A DNA stretch of 64,000 nucleotides from assembly GCF_027257195.1 (NCBI RefSeq), contig NZ_JAPDFS010000003.1, forward strand, positions 364,859 through 428,858, read 5' to 3'. This stretch comes from Halorubrum sp. F4 (lineage in GTDB: Archaea > Halobacteriota > Halobacteria > Halobacteriales > Haloferacaceae). Numbering within the stretch: position 1 is the stretch's first letter; each line of letters begins with the position of its first letter. Shown piece after piece: positions 49,236 through 58,000 of this stretch. The notes under the pieces are model-generated. The model worked only from the letters and a program-made list of their open reading frames with translations. It searched no databases and was not told the origin of the DNA. The translations under genes and the position numbers were made by a program.

Positions 49236-50740
49236 CAGTAGCTCACCTCCGCGGTCCGCAGGAAGTCGATGTCGGCGAGCGTCCCGTGGAGGTCGCGTAT
49301 GTCCTCCGCGCCGGTGGTCAGCATCGCGAGCCGCTCGAGGGCGAGCCCCCACGCCATCACGTCGCAGTCGACGCCGAGCGGGCCGGTGACCTCCTCGCGG
49401 AAGATGCCGGAGTTGCCGATCTCGATCTCCTCGCCGGTCTCGGGGTGGTCGCCGAACAGCTCGAAGGAGGGCTCGGTGTAGGGGTTGTAGTGCGGCTTGA
49501 ATCGGATGTCCGTGATCCCGAACTGGCGGTAGAACTCCTCGAAGGTGCCCATCAGGTCGCGGACGGAGAGGTCCTCGGCCATCACCCATCCCTCGATCTG
49601 GAAGAACTCGAGGAGGTGCGTCGGGTCGAGCGTGTCGTTGCGGTACACCTTCTCGACGGAGAAGTAGCGCTGGGGCGGCTCCAGCTCCGCGCCGGCGTAG
49701 CCGGAGAGGTACCGCATCGACAGCGAGGTGGTGTGTCCCCGGAGGGCGACCTCGCGGGCGAACTCCTCGGACCACGGCGAGTGGTAGCCGTCGCCGTCCT
49801 CGCCCCACCCGTCGCGGTGGGCGGTCTCGACACGATCGAGGAGCGCAGGAGGGATCTCCTCCATCGGGTCGACGTCGAGCGCGAACCGGTCCCAGTGGGT
49901 CCGCGCCGGGTGGTCCTGGGGCATGAACAGGCAGTCGTTGATCCAGAAGTCGCTGTCGGCGTGGGGACCCTCCATCTCCTGGAAACCCATGCCGACGAGC
50001 ACGTCCTTCACGCGGTCGGCGGTCCGCCGGAGCACGTGTTTCCGGCCGCCCTCGACCGCCGGCGCGTCCGCCTCGACGTTGTACTCGGCGAACTCGACGT
50101 CGGCCCACTCGCCGCTCGCGAGCAGCTCCGGCGTGACCTGTCCGACCGTCTCGGCCGCCTCGACGCCCTCCATGAGCGCGTCGACGCCGTCGTCGGTGAG
50201 CCGGACCGCCCGGGTGGTACGTTCCACGAGGTCGACTAGCCCGCGAGAGGCGAGCCGGGCGAGGACGCCATCGTCGTCGACGCTCCCGCCGTCGGCGAGC
50301 GTCGCCAGAGCCGCCGCCTCGGGGTCGGCGTCCGGATCGGCGTCCGAGTCGACCGTGAGCTCGCCCGAATCGATCCCTCCGAACCCCTTCCGCGGGAGGT
50401 TCGCGAGCGCGATGTCGACCTCGGGGCCCGCCAGGTCGGCGCGACCGATGACCTCGCCCATCGGGACGGCCCCGTCGGCAGCGCCGGCGTCGACCGCCGC
50501 CCGGTAGAGCCGGATCTCCGGGAGGCCGTCGGCGACGTAGTCGCGCCCCTCGTCGGTGAGTTCGGCGACCTCGGTCGTCGTCTCCGTCACGGCGAGCAGT
50601 CCCTCGTCACGGAGGTCGAAGGCCGCACCGGTGACCGTCTCGGGTTTCAGGCCCGTCTCGGCCGCGATCTCGTCCATCGTCCGTTCGTCCGTCGCGCTCG
50701 CGGCCTCGAGGACCGCGAGCTGTCGTTCCGGGAGTCGCAT
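49235..50740 (-). CDS. pheS: Phenylalanyl-tRNA synthetase alpha subunit
   Basis: A 501-residue alpha subunit. The N-terminal third (about 1-215) has winged-helix-like tRNA-binding domains typical of archaeal and eukaryotic PheS. The class II catalytic core follows: motif 1 (KDVLVGMGFQEMEGPHADSD near 242), motif 2 (YFSVEKVYRNDTLDPTHLLE FFQIEGW near 358-384), and motif 3 (GLALERLAML near 466). The first ATG of the frame at 50740 is used. It is transcribed with pheT. Upstream on the same strand lies a 24-codon leader ORF and a stem-loop (50872-50997) that may control the operon. Confidence 0.95.
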   Translation of the reverse strand: MRLPERQLAVLEAASATDERTMDEIAAETGLKPETVTGAAFDLRDEGLLAVTETTTEVAELTDEGRDYVADGLPEIRLYRAAVDAGAADGAVPMGEVIGRADLAGPEVDIALANLPRKGFGGIDSGELTVDSDADPDADPEAAALATLADGGSVDDDGVLARLASRGLVDLVERTTRAVRLTDDGVDALMEGVEAAETVGQVTPELLASGEWADVEFAEYNVEADAPAVEGGRKHVLRRTADRVKDVLVGMGFQEMEGPHADSDFWINDCLFMPQDHPARTHWDRFALDVDPMEEIPPALLDRVETAHRDGWGEDGDGYHSPWSEEFAREVALRGHTTSLSMRYLSGYAGAELEPPQRYFSVEKVYRNDTLDPTHLLEFFQIEGWVMAEDLSVRDLMGTFEEFYRQFGITDIRFKPHYNPYTEPSFELFGDHPETGEEIEIGNSGIFREEVTGPLGVDCDVMAWGLALERLAMLTTGAEDIRDLHGTLADIDFLRTAEVSY

Positions 50741-50871
50741 TCGGTTGTGTGGATACGTGTGTGGCTGGGTGGTAACGGTTCCGGCACGTCGCCGGCGCGG
50801 TGCCTGGCGGCGGGGGCGGACGGGATCGTGGCCCGAGCGGACCGCGCTTTCCTTCCTCCTCGCCGCCGACC

Positions 50872-50924
50872 GAACCGCGCGGTTTCACCGCCCCGCCGCG
50901 GGACGGCTCCACCGCGCGCGGTTC
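50872..50924 (-). promoter_or_regulatory. Stem-loop between the leader ORF and pheS (candidate attenuator)
   Basis: In the transcript direction GAACCGCGCG (50924-50915) is followed 33 bases later by its exact complement CGCGCGGTTC (50881-50872). The first arm begins inside the leader stop codon, so a ribosome stalled or terminating there would mask it. The loop is itself GC-rich and could form competing pairs. No U-run follows the stem, so classical intrinsic termination is not obvious. Confidence 0.5.
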
Positions 50925-50997
50925 ACGCGAAGAACGGCCCGAACGCGCCGCCGTCGGTCGTCGGGACGATCCCGTCCGTGGCGTGTTCGGGTGCCAT
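50923..50997 (-). CDS. Candidate 24-aa Phe-containing leader peptide of pheST
   Basis: An ORF of 24 codons ends in GAFGPFFA-stop, three Phe in the last six sense codons before Ala. Upstream, CGAAACG and TATACTTA form a BRE/TATA pair (51020-51034) placed about 28 bases before the ATG. The ORF would therefore begin at or very near the transcription start and be translated leaderlessly, at the head of the pheST transcript. No other promoter is obvious between it and pheS. The arrangement is like the Phe-rich leader (pheM) of the E. coli pheST operon. Whether archaea use such attenuation here is unproven. Confidence 0.5.
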   Translation of the reverse strand: MAPEHATDGIVPTTDGGAFGPFFA

Positions 50998-51019
50998 GTA
51001 CCCGCGTGGATCCTACGAC

Positions 51020-51034
51020 TAAGTATACGTTTCG
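51020..51034 (-). promoter_or_regulatory. BRE/TATA promoter of the pheST leader transcript
   Basis: Read on the minus strand the element is CGAAACGTATACTTA, a purine-rich BRE followed by a TATA-like box. The centre lies about 28 bases from the leader ATG (50997), the spacing of leaderless haloarchaeal transcripts. The ATG is followed by the candidate Phe leader. Confidence 0.6.
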
Positions 51035-51074
51035 CTCGATCCGTTCGGCCCGAACCGCCGAGTAGCGGTCGCCG

Positions 51075-51737
51075 TCAGGCCCCGTCCGATGCCGCTCGTT
51101 CGCGCAACGCCGCGACCCGGTCGCCGAGCGGGGGCTGGACCTCGAACCACGTCGACCAGTCGCCGGTCTCGGGTTCGACGCCGCGGAGCTCCGCGACGCG
51201 TTCGAAGGCGTCCGCGACCCGTGTCGCTCCTACCGCGTCGGCGGCGCGGTCGTCGGCGGCGTACTGGACGCGTCGCCCGACCCAGAAGGAGGCCACGCCG
51301 ATCGTGACGAGCGCGAGGAACCCGGCGTCGAACGCGACGGTCGCCGTCACGATCGCGGCGAGAAGTCCGACCACGACGGCGACCGCGACCGCCCGGAACT
51401 CGCCGTAGTACGTCCCGACCCGTCCGGCCTCGGCCGCGAGCAGGCCGACCGCGACGTCCTCGTCGAGATCCGTGAGGACGGCCTCGGTGAGAAAGAGCAC
51501 CTGCCGGCGGGGCGGGCCCTTCACCGCGACGTCGATCGAGTCCGGATCGGCGGCCTCCACGATCGCGACCCGGTCGACGCCGAGGCCGGCCTCGCGGCGG
51601 AGCTCGTCGAGCGCCGCGCGCTCGGGACCGGTCGGCTCGCGGAGCTCTCGAAACCGGTCGGCCGCGTAGAGCGGGCCGACCTCGACGGCGAGGAACGCCA
51701 GGGCGACGACGCCGAGGAGGAGCGCGACCGTGAGCAT
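51075..51737 (-). CDS. M48-like membrane protein lacking the HExxH site
   Basis: A 220-residue membrane protein with an N-terminal helix (LTVALLLGVVALAFLAVEVG) and two further hydrophobic segments (VAVAVVVGLLAAIVTATVAF and the following GFLALVTIGVASFWVG). The layout, including QVLFLTEAVLTDLDEDVAVG before the second membrane block and YAADDRAADAVGATRVADAF after it, resembles M48 (HtpX-like) peptidases. Where those have HExxH, this protein reads LLAAEAGRVGTYY, without the two zinc-binding His. It is therefore probably inactive as a zinc protease or acts as a scaffold. It stands alone, on the minus strand, between pheS and the MinD-like gene. Confidence 0.6.
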   Translation of the reverse strand: MLTVALLLGVVALAFLAVEVGPLYAADRFRELREPTGPERAALDELRREAGLGVDRVAIVEAADPDSIDVAVKGPPRRQVLFLTEAVLTDLDEDVAVGLLAAEAGRVGTYYGEFRAVAVAVVVGLLAAIVTATVAFDAGFLALVTIGVASFWVGRRVQYAADDRAADAVGATRVADAFERVAELRGVEPETGDWSTWFEVQPPLGDRVAALRERAASDGA

Positions 51738-51807
51738 CGCTCCGTCGTCGGGCGCGCCGAGGCTAAAAGGGCGCGGTCTCGACGGAGCCGCGCCGCGATC
51801 CGTCCCG

Positions 51808-52458
51808 CTATCGTGGTACCCGACGCGCGAGTTCCCGGATCGCGTCGGTGGCCGCGCTATCGGGGGCCGCCTCCACGACGGGGCGCTCCTCGACGACCGA
51901 GCGCCTGACGCGGGGGTCCGCGGGGACGACCGCCGTCGGCGCGCCGAGCGCGTCGGAGATGGCGTCCGCGGGCGGCTCCTCGACGACCCGGTTGACCGCG
52001 CACGCGACGAGCCCGGCGTCGAGCTCTCGCGCCAGCTCCCGCGTCCGGATCGCGTCGGCCAGTGCGAACGCCCGCGGGGAGACGACGACGAGGCAGGCGT
52101 CCGCGACCGCCAGCGGAACGCCCGCGTCGGCGCGCCGGCCCGCGGGACAGTCGATCACGACCGTCCCGTGCGTCCGTTCGACGGCCTCGACGGCGTCGGC
52201 GAGCCGGGTGAGGTCCGACGCCCGCGCGCCGGCGAGCGTCCGGCCGCAGGGGACCACGTCGACCGGACCGGGACGGATCGTCTCCGTGACGGACGCGCGC
52301 CCGGCGAGCACGTCGTGGAGGTCCGGGCCCCGGCCGGCCGGGAGGTCTGCCATGCCGAGGTCGGCGTCGACGACGACCGCGTCGAGCGCGGCGGCGACGT
52401 TGTACGCGAGCGTCGTCTTCCCGACGCCGCCCTTGCCGCCCGCGGCGGCGAGGATCAC
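51808..52458 (-). CDS. MinD/ParA-like P-loop ATPase
   Basis: A 216-residue ATPase with the deviant Walker A motif AAGGKGGVGKTTLAYNVAAA (about residues 5-24), a Walker A-prime VVVDADLGMADLP and an ATPase core TVVIDCPAGRRADAGV (about 97-112). This is the MinD/ParA family, though shorter than typical MinD. Such proteins position cell-division, chromosome or surface structures by cycling on and off a membrane or partner. Its ATG overlaps the stop of the upstream coiled-coil gene (ATGA), so both are translated together and probably form a complex. Target of positioning is unknown. No C-terminal amphipathic membrane helix is obvious. Confidence 0.85.
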   Translation of the reverse strand: MILAAAGGKGGVGKTTLAYNVAAALDAVVVDADLGMADLPAGRGPDLHDVLAGRASVTETIRPGPVDVVPCGRTLAGARASDLTRLADAVEAVERTHGTVVIDCPAGRRADAGVPLAVADACLVVVSPRAFALADAIRTRELARELDAGLVACAVNRVVEEPPADAISDALGAPTAVVPADPRVRRSVVEERPVVEAAPDSAATDAIRELARRVPR

Positions 52459-53369
52459 GCGAGCCGCTCCAGCGCGTCGGTCGGCACGTCCGTCGCCTCC
52501 GCGCGGGCCGCCAGCGACGACGCGCGCTCGCTCAGCCGCCGAAGCGCCGTCGCGTCTTTCGCGATCCGATCCGCGAGGGTCGAGGCCGCGCTCACGCCGT
52601 CGAGACGCTCCAATTCCGCCGTGGCCGTCCCGAGGTCGGCGTCAGTCAATCGCTCCGCCCGCTCGAGACGACGCTCCACCCGTTCGAGCCGGTCCTCGAG
52701 AGCGTCCGGTTCGGCCGAAACGACGTTCGGATTCCCGGATTGTGATCGCAGAGCGCGACGTTCCGCCACGTCGTCCGAGTCGTCGTCGGCCAGTAGTGGG
52801 GACGCGTCGTCGTCGGCCGGTGGTGCCACATCCTCGTCGCTCGACGGTTCGGTATCCCTTTCGACGGACTCGTCGTCCACGCCCGCGTCGGCATCCTCGA
52901 TCCGCCGGCGTTCTCCGGTCGTCCGCGTCTCCACGTCTTCACCGTCGACGACGGAGGGACCCGCCCGTTCGGAACCGACGAGCGCGTCGCGAGGCGGACG
53001 GTGATCGCCGAGGGATCGGACCGCCTCATCGGCCGTGACGGCGGGCGAGTCGGCGTCGGTGACCGGGTCGGAGTCATCGATCGGGGTCGCATCAGCGATC
53101 TCGACCGGCGGTTCGCGGACCGGCTCGCCCGCCGGCGCGACGACGGCGAATCCGACGCCGCGGCGCTCCTCCGGGTCGAGCCGGAGAGTCACGCCCGTCG
53201 AGTCCCACCCTTCCTCCGGCACGCCGGCCCGTCGCGGCGGGAGGACCGGCTCTTCGCTCCGGCTCCGAACGCGCACGCGTCGGGTAACGGCGGCGGCGTT
53301 GTGGACGCGACAGGCGACGAACCGCACGCCCTCCTCGCGTTCGACGCTCCAGGAGAGGTCCACGCTCAT
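52455..53369 (-). CDS. Haloarchaeal protein with beta domain, acidic linker and coiled coil
   Basis: A 304-residue protein of unknown function. The N-terminal 90 residues look like a small beta-sandwich (VDLSWSVEREEGVRFVACRV, TLRLDPEERRGVGFAVVAPA). A long, acidic, unstructured region follows (about 95-215). The C-terminal part (about 220-300) is a coiled coil, for example DALEDRLERVERRLERAERL. It is translationally coupled to the MinD-like ATPase gene that follows it, so it may be the ATPase's partner or cargo. Seen only as a haloarchaeal type of sequence; I cannot name a family. Confidence 0.6.
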   Translation of the reverse strand: MSVDLSWSVEREEGVRFVACRVHNAAAVTRRVRVRSRSEEPVLPPRRAGVPEEGWDSTGVTLRLDPEERRGVGFAVVAPAGEPVREPPVEIADATPIDDSDPVTDADSPAVTADEAVRSLGDHRPPRDALVGSERAGPSVVDGEDVETRTTGERRRIEDADAGVDDESVERDTEPSSDEDVAPPADDDASPLLADDDSDDVAERRALRSQSGNPNVVSAEPDALEDRLERVERRLERAERLTDADLGTATAELERLDGVSAASTLADRIAKDATALRRLSERASSLAARAEATDVPTDALERLA

Positions 53370-53393
53370 GCGCCGACTGACGCCGCATCGTAT

Positions 53394-54236
53394 CTAAAGG
53401 TCGGGACGGGTCACGGGAACGTCGAGGACCGCTTCCGGGCGCGTCCCCTCCGCCGCCTCGAGGACGGAGGCGACCGACGGGTCCAGGGCCACCGGCCCCT
53501 CGATCTCCGCGATCCGTATCGCCGCGAACGAGGCGGCGAGGTCGGAACCCTCGTACTCGCTTGGACGCCTCCCGGCGTCCACGGGATCGCCTCCCGGAAC
53601 CGTCGACAGCGCCTCGCGGAACTCGGCGTACGCCGCGAGCGCGAGCTCCTCGCGTGCGTCGCGCTTTCGATTCTCCAGCCGATCGTGGAGGGCGAGCCGA
53701 CGCTCGCGCTCGTCGCGCGCCGCGGCCGCCCGTTCACGTTCCCGCTCGAGCGCCTGTTCGGCGGCGATCCGTGCGGTCTGTGCCTCGGCCAGCTCCGCCG
53801 CGGCCGCCTCGAGGTCGGCGAGGGCCTCCGTGGGATCGGCGTCGATCGCCCGGCGAGCCCGAACGTCGCCGCGGACCGTCGCGACGCGTTCCTTCAGTCG
53901 ACCCTCCTCGCCGGTGGCGTCAGCGAGCCGCCGCCGGGCGCTCTCGAGGTCGACCGCCGGGATCTCGATCGCCGTCAGCTCCGCGTGGATCGTCGAGATC
54001 TCGTCCGCAAGGGAGGACACCAGCCCGCGAGAGCGTGCCGCGGCGGCGAGCTCCCGCCGAAGGCTCGTCCCCGTCGGAAGTCGGCCCAACACGTCCACCG
54101 GGTCCGGTACCGGTTCGTCGTCGGGGAGCGGCGTCGACTCGCAGTCGAGGCGGTCGTGACCGGTCGACGCGATCGACGTGCCTGCGCCTCCCGCCACGGG
54201 TGCGTCGTCGACGTCGCCGGATTCGGGCGCGGTCAC
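53394..54236 (-). CDS. Coiled-coil haloarchaeal protein of unknown function
   Basis: A 280-residue soluble protein. After an acidic N-terminal tail there is a very long helical stretch (about residues 55-215) full of Ala, Glu and Arg, for example LAEAQTARIAAEQALERERE and RERRLALHDRLENRKRDARE, which should form a coiled coil. The C-terminal 60 residues may form a small separate domain. It is separated by only 24 bases from the following 304-residue gene and overlaps the gene before it (54233) by four bases. The four genes from 54571 to 51808 therefore look like one operon. Function unknown; cell-structure or segregation fits the coiled coils and MinD-like ATPase. Confidence 0.6.
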   Translation of the reverse strand: MTAPESGDVDDAPVAGGAGTSIASTGHDRLDCESTPLPDDEPVPDPVDVLGRLPTGTSLRRELAAAARSRGLVSSLADEISTIHAELTAIEIPAVDLESARRRLADATGEEGRLKERVATVRGDVRARRAIDADPTEALADLEAAAAELAEAQTARIAAEQALERERERAAAARDERERRLALHDRLENRKRDAREELALAAYAEFREALSTVPGGDPVDAGRRPSEYEGSDLAASFAAIRIAEIEGPVALDPSVASVLEAAEGTRPEAVLDVPVTRPDL

Positions 54237-54571
54237 AGCTCTCGGCGCTTCATCGTCTCCGGGTCGGGATGGTCCGTCCCGGCGGCGAACGACGCGTACG
54301 GCGTCGATCGTGTCTCGCGGTCGGCGTAGGCGCTCGCGGCCTCCCTGACGGCGTCGTCGACGAGGGAGAACTCGTTGAACGGCTCCGTCCGCTCGATCTG
54401 GACGGCGTCACCGTGCGTCTCGCGCAGCCGCAACGCCAGGAACGCGCCGTACGCCGTCGATTCGAACAACGCCGCGCGGCCGAACCGCCGGACGACCTGA
54501 TCGTCGTGACGGCGACACGCGTTGCGGAGCCCGGTCCGGGCAGCCTCCGAGTACGTTACGACCAGTAACAC
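54233..54571 (-). CDS. Small haloarchaeal protein of unknown function
   Basis: A 112-residue protein, for example RTGLRNACRRHDDQVVRRFG, then FESTAYGAFLALRLRETHGD and FNEFSLVDDAVREAASAYAD. I choose the GTG at 54571 because ATTTATTT (about 54591-54598, minus strand) makes a TATA box about 25 bases upstream, so transcription should begin just there. The frame is open further upstream, but that part is Arg/Thr-rich shadow. Its stop overlaps the start of the coiled-coil gene by ATGA. First gene of the four-gene unit ending in the MinD-like ATPase. Confidence 0.6.
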   Translation of the reverse strand: MLLVVTYSEAARTGLRNACRRHDDQVVRRFGRAALFESTAYGAFLALRLRETHGDAVQIERTEPFNEFSLVDDAVREAASAYADRETRSTPYASFAAGTDHPDPETMKRREL

Positions 54572-54637
54572 GAGCGTCGGTGCTCGGGTGGGAAATAAAT
54601 CGGTTCCGAACGCGACCGGCGATCGGCGGCGGGAGGT

Positions 54638-54673
54638 GGTCGGCGTGATGATCGGCGTGGTGATCGGCGAGAG
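54638..54673. repeat. Three tandem 12-bp imperfect repeats
   Basis: GGTCGGCGTGAT, GATCGGCGTGGT and GATCGGCGAGAG follow one another between the minus-strand genes at 54571 and 54726. They lie upstream of the four-gene unit's TATA box, so they could bind a regulator, or could simply be slippage. Confidence 0.5.
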
Positions 54674-54725
54674 TAGGCGGTCAGCGTGACGGTCGGCGTC
54701 ATCGACCGTCGAAAACGCGTCGAAC

Positions 54726-55016
54726 TCAGACGCGTTCGAGGTCGAACGCCGGGGGGTCGTCGTCCGTCGCGGGATCGATCCCGGCGGCCGCCAGCACCCG
54801 TTCTCGCGCCGCCGGCTTCGAGGGGGCGACGACGACGCGTCCGTCGATCGGCGGGTCGCCGACGGCGCGGAAGACGTCGTCCTCGCCGTCGAAATCCGTC
54901 GCGTACGTCCGCAACACGGCTGCGACGCGCCGCTCGGTTCCCGACAGGTCCTCCTCGCCGTTCTCGAACGCACGGAGCGCGTCCTCGACGTTCCGTAACG
55001 CGGAGATCCGGTCCAT
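54726..55016 (-). CDS. Small haloarchaeal protein of unknown function, downstream of mcm
   Basis: A 96-residue acidic helical protein: DRISALRNVEDALRAFENGE, then LSGTERRVAAVLRTYATDFD and APSKPAARERVLAAAGIDPA. Its ATG lies directly beside the MCM stop codon (55017-55019), so it is expressed with mcm. No Cys residues or recognisable catalytic motif. Expression with the replicative helicase suggests a link to DNA replication, but I cannot identify a family. Confidence 0.6.
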   Translation of the reverse strand: MDRISALRNVEDALRAFENGEEDLSGTERRVAAVLRTYATDFDGEDDVFRAVGDPPIDGRVVVAPSKPAARERVLAAAGIDPATDDDPPAFDLERV

Positions 55017-58000
55017 CTACGTCGTCCGCAGGTGTCCCTGCTTCGGCTCGTACACTTCGCCCTTCGTCCGGAGCTTCTCGATCTCCGCTTCGGCCTTCCC
55101 CGGGTCCATCCCGATCTCGCCCGCACGATCCAGGACCTCGTCGACGGGCGCGCCCTCCTCGTACTCCTCCTCGATGTCCGCGATGAGCCCCTTGATGTTC
55201 TTGATCCGGTCGCGCTGGCTCTTCGAGGTCCCCGTCTCGACCACGTCGGCGTCGAACTGGCCCGTCTCCGGGTCGACGCCGATGTCCTTGAGACACGACT
55301 CGACGATGTCGGTCGCGCGGTCGGCGTCCTCGCGTTCGACCGTGTCCGAGAGCCGAACCCGCGCGCTCGCCTCCGAGAGCCGCACTATCGCCTCGAGCTT
55401 CCGGGCGGTGACGGGAACGGGCGCGTCCTCGTCGGCCCCCTTCGAGCGGAGGTCGACGTAGAACTCCTCGATGAGTTCCTTTGCCTCCTCCGTCATCGTC
55501 GGGTAACAGGAGCGTTTCGCGTGTGCGACGTACTTCCTGAGCAGCTCGGCGTCGATCGCCGGGGCGACCTCCTGGGTGACCTCCGCGACCTGGTCCGAGG
55601 TGAACTCCGACGTCGCGAGCTCCTCGCGCTGGGTGTTGAGCTCGCCCGCGTAGTTCGTCTTGATGATGTGTTTCGCCAGCCGCGAGTCGTGTTCGGGGTC
55701 CGGGCTGTCCGTCACCGTGAAGATCAGGTCGAACCGCGAGATGAGCGCGGGTTCGAGATCGATCTGCTCGCCGATCGGCTCGTACTGGTCGAACCGTCCG
55801 TACTTGGGGTTCGCCGCGCCGAGCAGCGAACACCGGGCCTTCAGCGTCGCGTTGATGCCCGCCTTCGACACCGAGATCTTCTGCTGTTCGAGCCCCTCGT
55901 GCATGGCGGAGCGGTCCGACGAGTTATGGACGACGAGTCCGTTCGCGATGAAGTTGTGCGTCTCGTCGACCGTCAAGTCGTACACTTTCGGCTGCCGTCC
56001 GTCCTCGATCCGGGCGAGGATCGACCGCAGTTCCTTTTCGACGGTTTCCACTTCGCTTAGGACCGCCTCCCGGAGGTCGGCGAGCCGGTCCGTTTCCACG
56101 GTACCGGACAGCCACCGAGAGATGGTCGCCTGATCCACACCGAGCAACGACGCGACATCGGCTTGGCTGACGCCGTACTCGTCGAGCGCCGCTGCCAGTT
56201 CGTCCCGCGTTTTCCCGACCGGACCGCCTTCGAGGAGGTCGCGCGCGCGTCGTTCGACCGTCTCGACTGGACCGCCGATGACGTCTGCGAGCCGCTGTCG
56301 AAGCACTTCCCGGCGGTGTTCGGTCGATTCCGGCGGGACCGTCTCGACCGATCCAACCCGTCGCCATTTCACGTCCCCGCGGACGAACGCTCTCAGCCCA
56401 TCGAGGTCAGTCTCAGCGACCGCGGCGAGGACGTCCCGAAGCCGGTCCGCAACGGTTCGGCGAACGTCGTCGCTTTCGCCCCACTCCCGGGAGATCTGCT
56501 GTTGTGACAACGCCGTCCCCTCGGCGAGTTCGGACTGAGCGACGTGGTACCGATCGCGTATCTCGCCGAGCGTTTTCCACGTCGGCTCTCCGTCGAGCAC
56601 GCGACGGTCCTCGATCGCCGCCTCCAGTCTGTCCTCGAACGCGGAGAGCACCCGTTCGGCGCGGTGGAGCGACAGGTTCGCGGTCCCGTTCTCGAAGTCG
56701 TGATACGTGCCGGCGTTGAGTCCGCACTCGCTCTGATACAGTCGGAGCGAATCGCGACACCTCTCGAGCACGTCGTCGACCTCCGGGATCACGTCGAGGA
56801 TCGTACGGTCGCCGTCAGCGGAATCGACGATACGGTCGAGTGCTTCGGCCTTTCGAGTGGCGGTGAAGCCGATGAGCCGGCGGAACGCCGCGAGCGAGTC
56901 CGCGTCGGTCACCGTGAGGTAGTACACGTCCCGACCGTCGTCGCGGGCGCGACGCTGCATCTGGCTCGACACGCCGAACTGTAGGAGGAGGTTCCGTGTC
57001 CCTCGCAGCAGGTCCCGACTCGCGGACGCAACCCGAACGTTACCCGCCGACTCGTCGACGTGTCCCTCGCTGTCGGCCAGCGCGCGGACGAACGCGGCCT
57101 TCGCCACACGGTTCCCCGTCGACACCGCGGTCGGGAAACACTTTCCGTCGTATCGTCCGAGGTTCATCCCGGCGTCGAGGACGGCGTCGGCGTGCCGTTT
57201 TCCGTGGACACGAACGGTCTTGACGCCTCCGTCCCGCTTCTCGCTCGGCGGCCGAGCCGGCTCCGTGCCGAACGCCCCTCGTGCCGCCCGCTCGAAGTCG
57301 GCCAGGAGTTCCTCATTGGTGTTCGTGAACCGAACGCCGTACACCCCCTCGTCACGGTCGTAGTAGACGTTGCCATCGCCGGAGAGGTAGCCGAGGACGC
57401 TCGCCATCGTGTCGTCGATCCCGCCGTCGGCAGCCGCGGACGCGCCTCCGGCGTCGCCGCCGGCCGCCGCTACCGCTCCACCGCCGTCCGTTGCTTTGGT
57501 CGGGATCTCACGGGGGACGTATACCCAGTCGCCGTCGTCGAGCGCGGCCGCCTCTCGCTCGACGCGCTCCCCGTCGTCGAGGACGAAGAACGGGTGATCG
57601 GCCGTCGCCGTCAGCGACTCTCCGGTCTCCATCGTCACCCGATTCAGCTCCGACGGCGCGTCGTACTCGTGGACGGAGCACACGGGACGCTCGACGAGCC
57701 TCCCGTCGTCGTCCATCGACCAGACGTCGAGGTCGACGTCACGGATGCGGCGACCGTTCGAGAGATCCTCGATCTCGCCGTCCTCGGCGGCCTTCCGTGC
57801 CAGCTCGTCGATCCGCTCCACGCGGCCGTCAGCGAGCATGACCAGCGTGTCACCCGTTACGCAGTCCATCTTGTCAAGTTCGTCGACAGCGGCGATCCCC
57901 TTGTCGGCGAGGACGAGCGCGCCGGCCTCGAGTGACCACTGCTGGCCGTCGCCGAAGTCATCTCTTACAGCTGCAGCCGTAAGCCCCGCAGCAGATGATC

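Noticed and set aside
54638..54673. The three 12-bp repeats as a coding repeat of the small gene to their left
   Set aside because: The TATA box and leaderless GTG start of that gene lie downstream of the repeats, so they are outside the transcript.
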